Shown here piece after piece: positions 17,801 through 25,002 of a stretch of 64,000 nt of DNA. The stretch spans positions 186,001-250,000 of the forward strand of contig NZ_JONJ01000001.1 of assembly GCF_000711825.1 (NCBI RefSeq), given 5' to 3'. The translations under genes and the position numbers were made by a program. Below the pieces are notes generated by a model. It searched no databases and was not told where the DNA came from. It saw only the letters and a program-made list of their open reading frames with translations. Positions within the stretch are counted from its first letter, which is position 1, and every line of letters starts with the position of its first letter. The DNA comes from [Clostridium] aminophilum DSM 10710. GTDB lineage: Bacteria; Bacillota; Clostridia; Lachnospirales; Lachnospiraceae.

Positions 17801-19154
17801 CAAGGAAATGTGACTTCGCCGTGTTTGCGTAATCCGCTTCCTCTTTGGCCTCTTTGATCTGTTCGTACTGCCGGCGGATGACCCGCTGATAGCTGTCGGA
17901 CGTGCGAATTCCGATCACAAGAGAAAAAATCAGGAACCCGGATGCGATCAGTACCACACGGAGCAGGAAATCCCGGACGTAGTCTCGAAGATTCTGCATG
18001 GAGACGTCAACCCCCGCGTAAGCGACGCAGTTGCCGTCGGAATCCCAAATCGGCTGATAGACCGTAAGCAGCCATCCGTAAGAGTCATTGCTCTCGATCG
18101 GCTCAACGTGACCGCCGGCAAGGAGAGTCGAGACATGCGGCAAAAACGACGGATCAAACGGAATCACATCGCCCGGCTGATTCGTATCGTCTCCCGGCTC
18201 CGAGGTATCAAACACGACGTGACAGCCGTCCTCCTCGATCCGGTATACATAGACGTATTGCAGGTCAGGAGTATTATCCCGAATCCCCTGCAGAATGTTT
18301 CGAACTTCCTCATAACTCTGCGCTGACGTCCCCCGTTCGAGGTAGACGTCGACCAGTCTCGGATCAACCGAATTGACTACCTGCTGCGCGGCGCCCCTCG
18401 CCACCATAATGCGTTCTCTTCGCGCATTCTGGGTATAGAGTGACACGCTGATCCAGGCGCAGGCCGCAACAAGACCGATCGCCTCCACGGCAACAGAGAT
18501 CAAAACCCGGCGGTACTGCCGGTTCATATCAAAATTTTCAGACTGGTCGCTTCGTCCCCGAACCATGGAAAAATGATAGAACCGGATCGGATGTTTCCGG
18601 ACCGTCGCCCAGACCGCCACTGTCGCGATCAGCTTATCTGCAATATTGATCAGAATATTGACCAGAAAGAATCCGATTATCTTATTACTATGTATTCCTG
18701 ACAGGACCGAATCCACCATCGGGACCGACTGAAACGCAATCGCAATCTCCTTGTTCAGTATCCATCCGACACAACCGCCGGCCACGCTGCCGATGAGAGT
18801 GATCGTTCCCCAGAAAATCAAAAACCAGTTTTTCCGTCTTACCACGCCTTTGTCAAACATTCTCGATGCACTGATGGCAATCAGCATGTTGACGATCATG
18901 AAGTAGATGGACATGCTGCTGAACGGTATGCTGATCATGCTGGAAATCAGCGCAGTCGCAATCGCAGCCAGCATTCCGCACTCCCAGGCAGTCAGAATCG
19001 TGCCGATCGAATCGAGGTACAGCGGAAGTCCCATCTTCTGCGCGGCAAAGGAAAGAACAATATTCAGCGTGACGCCGCAGAGCACAATGAACTCGCGTGC
19101 CAGCATATCCCGATCAAAATGGATCTTTCCCGTTATCCCATGTCTGTACAGCAT
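14841..19154 (-). CDS. Giant hybrid histidine kinase with two receivers, HD-GYP and HPt domains
   Basis: 1437 residues. In order: a polytopic membrane region (about 20-185), a further membrane helix (218-240), an extracytoplasmic sensor of Cache type (240-390), a membrane helix (395-418), HisKA with H456 in SHEIRTP, HATPase with the GTGLG motif, receiver 1 (D757 in IFLDHMMP), receiver 2 (D909 in LILLDINLG), HD-GYP (HD at 1053-1054; HHEKYDGTGYP at 1106-1116) and HPt with H1297 in VHAIKS. HD-GYP domains hydrolyse cyclic di-GMP (family knowledge), so phosphorelay and second-messenger turnover share one chain. It is translationally coupled to the response regulator. The ATG at 19154 follows AAAGGAGAAGG. 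Confidence 0.93.
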   Translation of the reverse strand: MLYRHGITGKIHFDRDMLAREFIVLCGVTLNIVLSFAAQKMGLPLYLDSIGTILTAWECGMLAAIATALISSMISIPFSSMSIYFMIVNMLIAISASRMFDKGVVRRKNWFLIFWGTITLIGSVAGGCVGWILNKEIAIAFQSVPMVDSVLSGIHSNKIIGFFLVNILINIADKLIATVAVWATVRKHPIRFYHFSMVRGRSDQSENFDMNRQYRRVLISVAVEAIGLVAACAWISVSLYTQNARRERIMVARGAAQQVVNSVDPRLVDVYLERGTSAQSYEEVRNILQGIRDNTPDLQYVYVYRIEEDGCHVVFDTSEPGDDTNQPGDVIPFDPSFLPHVSTLLAGGHVEPIESNDSYGWLLTVYQPIWDSDGNCVAYAGVDVSMQNLRDYVRDFLLRVVLIASGFLIFSLVIGIRTSDSYQRVIRRQYEQIKEAKEEADYANTAKSHFLANMSHEIRTPINAVLGMNEMILRESEDDAVLEYAENVKMASNTLLSIINDILDFSKIEAGKMVITPADYDLSSVLNDLVNMIRTRADSKGLVLHLAFDEKTPKMLYGDEVRIKQVITNLLTNAVKYTEEGSVTFGVGYEKTEDPEEIVLIVSVTDTGIGIKKEDVEKLFSEFVRIEEKRNRNIEGTGLGMNITKSLLEMMGSALQVETEYGKGSTFSFRLKQKVVRWDELGDYEKAYREAIASREKYKEQFRAPDALVLVVDDTPMNLMVFKNLLKRTGIRIDTATGGDEALALTREKTYDLIFLDHMMPDKDGIETLQELRAEEENPNAHTVTICLTANAISGARENYIAAGFDDYLTKPIKAQNLEAMIMRYLPEEKIQTAEPEKPFRDNPAEAEKKGEFSRKPEATVVLVVDDDPMIGKLAANLLGNEYRVESCLRGDEAEERALALQPDLILLDINLGSVTGFDVMKILRKNPVTSEIPTVILTGDSDENAEIRGFREGAADFVRKPFIPEVLRQRIRRIVELDHLQRNLQQEVRHQTDRAERLTREIMLALSKAVDAKDHYTNGHSERVAAYSAEIARRMGKSPSEQEHIYEMGLLHDIGKIGISEGIINKNSRLTDEEFQTIKQHPAIGSDILRLITEMPGLADGARSHHEKYDGTGYPDRLKGEEIPEVARIICIADCYDAMTSTRTYSTPKPQEKVRAEIERCAGTQFDPEIAKVMLDMIDEDKDYVMKENTADIHIWKGNDRLWRSVEEDQKRAERSLDDYMTETAEETEETPEAGVPEWLRDIGEIDVDTGLQYCGDEATYLETLKIYAANAAASAGEIENFWTSGDLANTTVKVHAIKSLSRTIGATEIGALAEKLEYAGKAGDRETMGAELGGLLDRIRSVCRSLSPLCESEDEETEDESLPMISDEELQEAYEELNGCAASMDVQSAEYVFDFLAGYRLPENERERMKKIKEAIGSFEWDEVTELLKRGGENG

Positions 19155-19305
19155 GTATCCTTCTCCTTTCCATATATCCGTATCATCGTCCGAATTATCG
19201 TAAAACGTTAGTATTTTTTAATGAAAAATGATAACTTATGCCGGCAATCATTCTGCCGGATGGTTCTGAAGTCGGTTCATAACATGTATTTTTTCTGATA
19301 CATTA

Positions 19306-19334
19306 AAGATACTCGTATTTTCAGCCGAAATCAA
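19306..19334 (-). promoter_or_regulatory. Promoter of the hybrid kinase operon
   Basis: Minus strand TTGATT (19334-19329), 17-nt spacer, TATCTT (19311-19306). Start near 19299, giving a ~145-nt leader. A 6-bp-arm inverted repeat, ATGTAT / ATACAT, lies at the predicted start region (about 19284-19303). Confidence 0.5.
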
Positions 19335-19419
19335 CGATGCGAAACATACTGCGCGGATTCCGCCCTTTATCGCGGCAGCCGCCATGGCCTCGTGCCGGCA
19401 ACAGCCTTTGGCGAGGCAG

Positions 19420-19527
19420 GCGTGCGCAACAGAAAAGGCCGTGTACAACAGACGCTGACGTACGCAGCAGAATCGGCCGTGTACAACAAACGCTGACGTG
19501 CGCAACAGAATCGGCCGTGCATAACAT
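19420..19527. repeat. 38-bp tandem repeat, about 2.8 copies
   Basis: Full units at 19441-19478 and 19479-19516 begin GTGTACAACA and end AATCGGCC. A partial unit precedes them (19420-19440) and a few bases follow. Frames that run through it on the minus strand are repeat artefacts. The array lies between the kinase promoter and the hairpin after the anti-sigma gene. I see nothing else in the 19335-19664 gap. Confidence 0.75.
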
Positions 19528-19569
19528 GGGCAGCCCCGGAAAGCCTGTGCTCTCCGGGGCTGCCCATGT
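19524..19569 (-). terminator. GC-rich hairpin downstream of the anti-sigma gene
   Basis: Perfect 17-bp arms (19524-19540 and 19553-19569) around a 12-nt loop. There is no strong T tract on either side, so it may act as a roadblock or RNA stabiliser. It lies 96 bp after the anti-sigma stop codon. Confidence 0.55.
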
Positions 19570-19664
19570 ATTCTTCGATATGATATTATCCATGCCAATG
19601 CGAAAACCCGCTCTGGCTCTCCGCACTCCTGCACCGGAAGGAAAAACTCCCCTCCGGAACCTTC

Positions 19665-21194
19665 TTACTCAGACTCCGCCGAGGAATCCTTCGCCTCCTC
19701 TGACGAATGGTTTTCCGTCTCCGGATCCGTGTCCGCCTCGGTCCGCTCCGCGGCTGACGTCTTCTTTTCCGCCCGGGTCGTCTCTTCGCTGTCGTCCTCG
19801 GAATCGCGCTCCTGTTTCTCCGATTCCTTCCAGGTATCCGGCATCGCGCCGTCCGCGATATCCGGCGTCTCAAACCGTCCGCTCACGCTCGTGTAGCTGT
19901 GCTTTCCGCGAAGGCTGACGCCCGCCAGCGTAAAGCTGCATTTCTTTCCTCCCGGCAGTCCGCTGACATCGATCTCGCAGTCATTTGCACTGGTATCGAT
20001 CACGCGGGCAGAGTAGCTGTCCCCGTCACAGAGAACAGATACCGATGCGTTCTTCCACTCGACCTTATCGGCAAAGGTGACGGTGATCACGCCGGATTCA
20101 TAATCCACATAGTTCACATGAATCGTTCCGGTGTTGACCGGTTCTTCCTCGGTCGGAACCGTCTCCGCGGCGGTCGTTTCCTCCGCGGTGGTCTGCACCG
20201 AAGTGCTGCCGGTTGTCGACGCGGCCTCCTGCGTCGTCTCCTCTGCGCTCTCCGAAGTCTCTTCCGCACTTCCGGACTCTTCCGCGGATTCCTCCGTCAC
20301 GGCTGCGGCTGTCACTTTCACAACGTCGGTTTTTTCTCCGCCGTCACCCGCTCCGCGGATGATTAGAGACTGGTCGTTGATCTCTCCGGCGATTTTACCC
20401 ATCGACATTCCCGCAAATTTCTCGATATCACTCTCTTCGAGACCATTTTCCCGGATAAGTTCCTGAAGGAAATATGCCTTGCCGTAGGAAATGCCGTAGC
20501 GGTCGGCAATCTCCCGCACCGCAGCATCCTCTTTTTCACCGGACTGCTGATCGTAGACCACAGCGGAAACATTATGTTCCTGAAGGGAATCCGCAATCTC
20601 GTCCACAACATTCTTCCGGACTTCGGTTGCCTTGTCTTTATCGCTGTTGGTTACCGTAACCAGAATTGCATTCTCGTCCATCTCATCCGGAATCAGATAT
20701 CCGTGCCGCACCATGGAACCGATCACCGCATTGACCGCGATATTCATGTCCACACGGCTGAGGTCCATATCGTCCAGAATCTCCTCACCGTCCCGGTTAA
20801 GCGGCCTCGCCTCCAGAATCTTGTCATTCCGGTTGACCGAGAGCTGAATACTCGGATTGACATCCAGCCCGATGACGGAATCAACCCTGCTGTTCTGATA
20901 CAGATTATAACCGGCACCGCCGCCGATCAGAGCAAGGCATGCGGCAGCGGCCACGGCAAACGCCCTCATCCGGCGGTACATTTTCAGAATCTTTCCATTC
21001 TCATCTTCCCGTCTGTCCCGTCCGTACGCGTTGTGTGCCGTTTCCGGCGTATCCATGTCGATCGGTCCCGGGTCCTGCGGTGTGCTGAGATCCAGTTTAT
21101 CGAAAATATCCGGAGTCAGGCTGTCCATTGCCGACTTCAGATGTGCTTCTATCTCTTCATCGTCCCATTTGATATTCCTTGCTGGCAATGTCAT
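19665..21194 (-). CDS. RsgI-like membrane anti-sigma factor
   Basis: 509 residues. An N-terminal cytoplasmic part of about 70 residues is followed by one membrane helix (about 75-97). Next comes the RsgI-type domain with SVIGLDVNPSIQLSVNRND, a signature of RsgI-like proteins, which bind and inhibit a sigma factor through the cytoplasmic part and sense outside signals (family knowledge). The remainder is a Glu/Ser/Thr/Ala-rich low-complexity linker (about 290-345), a small beta-type domain and a very acidic, Ser/Glu-rich tail. The start overlaps the stop of the ECF sigma gene by 4 nt, so the two are a sigma/anti-sigma pair. The outer ligand is unknown. Confidence 0.85.
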   Translation of the reverse strand: MTLPARNIKWDDEEIEAHLKSAMDSLTPDIFDKLDLSTPQDPGPIDMDTPETAHNAYGRDRREDENGKILKMYRRMRAFAVAAAACLALIGGGAGYNLYQNSRVDSVIGLDVNPSIQLSVNRNDKILEARPLNRDGEEILDDMDLSRVDMNIAVNAVIGSMVRHGYLIPDEMDENAILVTVTNSDKDKATEVRKNVVDEIADSLQEHNVSAVVYDQQSGEKEDAAVREIADRYGISYGKAYFLQELIRENGLEESDIEKFAGMSMGKIAGEINDQSLIIRGAGDGGEKTDVVKVTAAAVTEESAEESGSAEETSESAEETTQEAASTTGSTSVQTTAEETTAAETVPTEEEPVNTGTIHVNYVDYESGVITVTFADKVEWKNASVSVLCDGDSYSARVIDTSANDCEIDVSGLPGGKKCSFTLAGVSLRGKHSYTSVSGRFETPDIADGAMPDTWKESEKQERDSEDDSEETTRAEKKTSAAERTEADTDPETENHSSEEAKDSSAESE

Positions 21195-21775
21195 CCCTCC
21201 TCTCTCAGATATTTCTGCAGTTTCTTCATCGCCCGGTTGTACTTGGAAAGGACTGTGGAAAGCGGCAGTTCCATCGCATCGGCGATCTCCCGGTGCTTCA
21301 TGCCGGACGCGGCGTGAAGCAGCACAATCTTCCTCTCATCTTCACCGAGAATATTCAGTGCGGCGTTCAGCGCATCCCTGTCCGCGGCGTCTTCCAGCTG
21401 CGAGCAGTGATCCACCAGTTCACCCTCACTCAGTTCCTCCAGGTTCAGATCCGACTCCCGCTTTTTGGCCCGAAATGCCATATAGCAGAAATTGCGGGCG
21501 ATGGTAAACATCCATGCCAGCGGCTTCCCCTGCGGCTGATAACTCTTCGCGGAAGTCCAGATCTTCATATAGGTCTCCTGAAGGATCTCGTCCGCCTCGG
21601 TCGGATTTTTCATCAGTGAGAGGATATAGCTGTATACTTTCCGGTATGTATTCCTGTAAAGTTTTTCAAAGGCAGTCCGGTCGCCCTCCGCTGTCTGAAG
21701 AAGGAGTTTCTCATCGCCCATCTCCTCCAGCGGATCCGTTTCCGGAACTGCCATCAGCAATCCCATAAAAAACAT
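21191..21775 (-). CDS. ECF-type RNA polymerase sigma factor
   Basis: 194 residues. Region 2 is visible as AFEKLYRNTYRKVYSYILSL with DEILQETYMKIW and PLAWMFTIARN. Region 4 is a helix-turn-helix, SGMKHREIADAMELPLSTVL, followed by KYNRAMKKLQKYL. This is the two-domain layout of extracytoplasmic-function sigma factors. It is coupled by a 4-nt overlap to the RsgI-like gene. The ATG at 21775 has AAAGGAA upstream; Met4 or Met8 are possible alternative starts. The 316-bp gap upstream contains a 40-bp direct repeat and no other gene. Confidence 0.9.
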   Translation of the reverse strand: MFFMGLLMAVPETDPLEEMGDEKLLLQTAEGDRTAFEKLYRNTYRKVYSYILSLMKNPTEADEILQETYMKIWTSAKSYQPQGKPLAWMFTIARNFCYMAFRAKKRESDLNLEELSEGELVDHCSQLEDAADRDALNAALNILGEDERKIVLLHAASGMKHREIADAMELPLSTVLSKYNRAMKKLQKYLREEG

Positions 21776-21887
21776 GAAGGAAGTTCCTTTCTATATTGGT
21801 AATGCGCAGGCGCGCGTGATTATTGCATTTTTTTCAAAAATATATTCAAGTCCCGCCGCGCCGGCCCCTCAATTCCCATCATATTAT

Positions 21888-21927
21888 ACACGAAAAGCAC
21901 GAGCCGGGCGAGCACTTGTGCTCATCC
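21888..21927 (+). repeat. 40-bp direct repeat, copy 1
   Basis: Begins ACACGAAAAGCACGAG and ends TTGTGCTCATCC. It contains a small internal hairpin, GAGCAC/GTGCTC. The second copy starts 79 bp away. Between the copies is another hairpin with arms ATCACAG and CTGTGAT. Confidence 0.7.
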
Positions 21928-21966
21928 GGCGACGCTACGTGATCACAGGATCGAAGATTCTGTGAT

Positions 21967-22006
21967 ACACGAAAAGCAGGAACCAGGCGAGTGCTTGCGC
22001 TCATCC
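21967..22006 (+). repeat. 40-bp direct repeat, copy 2
   Basis: Matches copy 1 at 35 of 40 positions. The internal stem is kept as GAGTGC/GCGCTC with one wobble, suggesting selection on the hairpin or recent duplication. Confidence 0.7.
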
Positions 22007-22091
22007 AAAAATTTCAGTTTTCATGCGGGAAGGTCCGTGCTACAATAAGAAACCGTCAAAACTATTTCACTTATCTTCAGGAGGACTCATC

Positions 22092-22199
22092 ATGGGTAAG
22101 CTCGGAAAAAAGAATAAGGCCAGCAAAGAGGCAGAAGCAAAGAAAATGGCGCAGCAGCTGGCGGCATTAAACAGAAAAAACGCCAAAAAGAAGAAATGA
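22092..22199 (+). CDS. 35-residue Lys-rich small protein
   Basis: Reads MGKLGKKNKASKEAEAKKMA, then QQLAALNRKNAKKKK and TGA. The ATG has AGGAGG 7 nt upstream (spacer ACTCATC), a possible promoter (TTTTCA, 17 nt, TACAAT) lies about 50 nt upstream, and a stem-loop follows at 22230-22268. The composition is 13 Lys and one Arg, with Gln/Ala/Leu in the middle, and the central part should be helical. No secretion signal. Such a small basic protein could bind RNA or ribosomes, but I do not recognise a family. The good ribosome binding site and its own transcription signals argue it is a real gene. Confidence 0.65.
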   Translation: MGKLGKKNKASKEAEAKKMAQQLAALNRKNAKKKK

Positions 22200-22229
22200 T
22201 CCGTGCAGGAAGCCGCTTGCCAGAAAAAA

Positions 22230-22268
22230 GAGCTGCTTTTTAGAATCTTGTTTTCTAAAAAGCAACTC
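22230..22268 (+). terminator. Terminator of the small Lys-rich gene
   Basis: Stem TGCTTTTTAGAA / TTCTAAAAAGCA extended by GAG/CTC, followed by TCGTTTCTT. The hairpin is AT-rich but 12 bp are contiguous. In the rest of the gap to 22463, minus-strand frames of 55 and 19 codons can be read, but neither is convincing. Confidence 0.55.
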
Positions 22269-22463
22269 TCGTTTCTTAGCGTTTTCTGAATGTAAGATCA
22301 GTTTTTTGTGTGGTCAATCACCGGACAACAGTTAATAATCAAAATCATCTGTGGTCATCATCCGTTTAGAATAATGTCCATCTCCTGCCATTTTCGCCGC
22401 TCCTCTTCCACTTTGGATTGATGAAAATCAGGCGTTAGCTCATCAATCGCTTCTTTTTGAAGT

Positions 22464-23399
22464 TTAATCTCTGGTATCCGGAGGAAGATTATAATAATCG
22501 AGTACATAATCCCAAAAGTCGGCCGCCGCCTCTGAGAGGAGTACTCTCTTTTTCCTCAAGAGTGCAACATTTCGTTTCGCATGGTATCCCTGAATCTTCA
22601 TCGCTTTTAGCCCCGGACACAATGCACGTGCATTGTCCAGACAGCATTGAGGAAGAAATGCAATCGCATTTCCGGAATTAATCATCTGCATTTTCATCAC
22701 AAAATCATCTGTTTGAAAATATGTGTGTGGCCAAAAACCGGCATTCTTACATATCTGATACGTTATATCATGAAAAAACGGCGAGTCTGTTTTCATTGTG
22801 ATAAACGGTGCATCTTTCAGTCTGGTCAGATCCACCGTATCCGTGTGGTCAGTAAGCTCATGAAATTGCGGAAACATCGGTCCGATCACCAGAAGGTTCT
22901 CTTCTGAAAACAGCTTTTGCCGAACCCAAAACTGATCCGCTACATGCTCCTCCGAAAAATCTGCATATCCCCGCAGGATAAAATCAATCGTCTGATCACT
23001 TTCCGGCATTTTCTGATCGTACAAACTCTGGAAAACCATAAAATCTGTTTTTGGATTCAACCGCGAATACCCATCGATGCATCTCCATAAAATAGGTGCA
23101 AAACACCAACAGGAGATAGAAATCGTTCCCGTAACATCATATTCCGTTTGCTTCGCGCTTAAAATGCCGGAGTCCAGGTAATTCATTGATAATCGTACGT
23201 TCTCGTAAAACCTTCGTCCATTCTGATTCAACCGAATGCGGTTTCCTACCCGGTCAAAAAGAGAAACGCCCAGCTCCCTTTCAAGGGAACCAATCGCTTT
23301 ACTAAGTGTCGGCTGTGTGATATTCAAAAAATCTGCTGTTTTGGAAATATGTTCATTTCGAACAACCTCAATAAAATAACGAATCTGTCTTAAATCCAT
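22464..23399 (-). CDS. LysR-family transcriptional regulator
   Basis: 311 residues from the ATG at 23399 (MDLRQIRYFIEVVRNEHISK), with AAGGAAG upstream; a GTG 24 nt earlier is possible. The N-terminal winged helix has the standard ADFLNITQPTLSKAIGSLER motif. A LysR substrate-binding domain follows, with SEENLLVIGP and the GNAIAFLPQ loop. It is divergent from the hydrolase / TRAP operon, the usual arrangement for a local regulator, so its co-inducer is probably the TRAP substrate (inference). The shared gap (23400-23571) contains AT-rich ATTGTAAGTATATGTAAT, a partially symmetric candidate LysR site. Confidence 0.9.
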   Translation of the reverse strand: MDLRQIRYFIEVVRNEHISKTADFLNITQPTLSKAIGSLERELGVSLFDRVGNRIRLNQNGRRFYENVRLSMNYLDSGILSAKQTEYDVTGTISISCWCFAPILWRCIDGYSRLNPKTDFMVFQSLYDQKMPESDQTIDFILRGYADFSEEHVADQFWVRQKLFSEENLLVIGPMFPQFHELTDHTDTVDLTRLKDAPFITMKTDSPFFHDITYQICKNAGFWPHTYFQTDDFVMKMQMINSGNAIAFLPQCCLDNARALCPGLKAMKIQGYHAKRNVALLRKKRVLLSEAAADFWDYVLDYYNLPPDTRD

Positions 23400-23571
23400 C
23401 CACTTATCTTCCTTATATTGCACAACTATACGTCTGTTTCTTTATTCCTTTTTGGCTATATTAGCATAACATCTGCAAAATTGTAAGTATATGTAATTTG
23501 TCTTACTCTATATATGTAACAAAAAACAAGGCAAGCGCGCACAGCCGGCATTATAGCAAAGAAGGAATAAA

Positions 23572-24483
23572 ATGACCCAAATCAATCGTTTTGGAAATAT
23601 GATGCCTCCGCCGGAAGCGGTAGCTCACCCCTATCTTCTTGACAGAACACCCTTTCAGATTGCCGGAAACCTCTATTTTGTCGGAAATGAATGGTGCAGT
23701 TCCCATCTTATCGACACCGGTGCAGGGTTAATTCTCTTAGATGTTCCGACCGCCTCGGGTCTCCCCGGGCTCCTCTACAATATTGATTACCTCGGATTCC
23801 ATATCCGGGATGTGAAGTACATCGTCATTTCTCACGCACACAGTGATCATTTCGGATGCGTAAACGCTCTGATCCACCGCACGCATGCAAAAACATTTCT
23901 TAGTGCTATAGACTCTGAGGATATGCGAAGAAACTTCGATCGGATCGAAATGATGAACCGTGATCTTGGCCCATACAACGAATCCTTCATACCGGACGTT
24001 GAGTTACAGGACGGAGACCGGATTGAGCTCGGAAACACATCCATACGCTGTGTTCTCACCCCCGGCCACACGGTTGGTGTTATGTCACACTTTTGGGATA
24101 TGGATTACCACGGTGAGACAGTCCATGTGGGAATATACGGCGGAGCAGGTTTTATCTCGCTCTCAAAGGAGGCACTCCATCGAAATCATCTTCCGCTCTC
24201 ACTTCAGCAGGCTTTTCTGGATTCGATCGACAAAGTTTGGGATGAGCCGGTTGATCTGATGTTGGGAAACCATCCTTTTCATAATGATGTCTACCAGAAA
24301 TACATGCGCCGATGCCGTGGTGAGGACGATCCATTTCTGGATCCAACAGAATGGCACCGTTTTCTACAGGAACTGAAAGATCGGTTTCACGATTTCCTGA
24401 AAATGACGCCGGCAGAAATACAGGAAATGTATCGGCAAAGCCAGCTAACCGAATACTATCGAAGCTGTTTTGAACGTCCATAA
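23572..24483 (+). CDS. Metallo-beta-lactamase-fold hydrolase
   Basis: 303 residues. The zinc motif HAHSDH (H88, H90, D92, H93) and the further ligands GHTVG and GNHPFH are present. No signal peptide, so it is cytoplasmic and not a secreted beta-lactamase. The overall layout resembles subclass B3-like MBL hydrolases that act on esters, lactones or amides. It is the first gene of the operon with the three TRAP genes, so it probably hydrolyses the imported carboxylate-containing compound (inference). ATG at 23572 follows AAGGAATAAA. Confidence 0.85.
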   Translation: MTQINRFGNMMPPPEAVAHPYLLDRTPFQIAGNLYFVGNEWCSSHLIDTGAGLILLDVPTASGLPGLLYNIDYLGFHIRDVKYIVISHAHSDHFGCVNALIHRTHAKTFLSAIDSEDMRRNFDRIEMMNRDLGPYNESFIPDVELQDGDRIELGNTSIRCVLTPGHTVGVMSHFWDMDYHGETVHVGIYGGAGFISLSKEALHRNHLPLSLQQAFLDSIDKVWDEPVDLMLGNHPFHNDVYQKYMRRCRGEDDPFLDPTEWHRFLQELKDRFHDFLKMTPAEIQEMYRQSQLTEYYRSCFERP

Positions 24484-24501
24484 AGAGGAGGATCTGAAAA
24501 T

Positions 24502-25002
24502 ATGAAAGTGCTGAAGTGGCTCAATCGTTATATCGAAGAATTCCTGCTGATCGCAATTCTTTGTTCTATTGTCATTGTCATGCTTTACCAGATTATTCGG
24601 CGGTATATCTTTAACTCTTCTTTAAGCTGGTCTGAAGAATTTTGCCGATATGCATTTATCTGGTTTATTTTCATTGCACTTCCATACAGCATTCGATTAG
24701 GAACTGAATTACGCATGGATGCCGTTATCTCCGCTCTACCGGAGAAAGTAAACCATTCGCTGAAACTGACTTTGTCAGTAGCAAGTCTGATCTTTACGCT
24801 ATTTCTTTTTTCCCAGTCAGTTGATACCGTTTACGAAGCAGTTATCGCCAAAGAAGTCAGCACCGGCCTTCATCTGCCAAAGCAGTATATCTATATGTCC
24901 ATGCCAACGGGCTTTGGTCTATCGATCGTTCGATATACCCAGATGATCCTGAAACAGGTTCAGCATCAGAAACATAAACATGAAAAGGAGGCGTATTCAT
25001 GA
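24502..25002 (+). CDS. TRAP transporter small permease (DctQ family)
   Basis: 166 residues with four hydrophobic helices. The DctQ pattern RRYIFNSSLSWSEEFCRYAF follows helix 1. It forms the small membrane subunit of a TRAP importer that uses an ion gradient to take up organic acids. The ATG follows AGAGGAGGATCTG. It overlaps the large permease gene by 4 nt. Confidence 0.92.
   Translation: MKVLKWLNRYIEEFLLIAILCSIVIVMLYQIIRRYIFNSSLSWSEEFCRYAFIWFIFIALPYSIRLGTELRMDAVISALPEKVNHSLKLTLSVASLIFTLFLFSQSVDTVYEAVIAKEVSTGLHLPKQYIYMSMPTGFGLSIVRYTQMILKQVQHQKHKHEKEAYS

Noticed and set aside
15264-17813. Long plus-strand open frame (849 codons) antisense to the hybrid kinase
   Set aside because: It mirrors the kinase coding strand, has no family motifs or ribosome binding site, and is typical of a shadow frame in GC-rich DNA.
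22280-22463. Minus-strand short frames (55 and 19 codons) after the LysR gene
   Set aside because: One overlaps the LysR end and has no ribosome binding site; the other is only 19 codons. They look vaguely protein-like but evidence is too weak to call genes.
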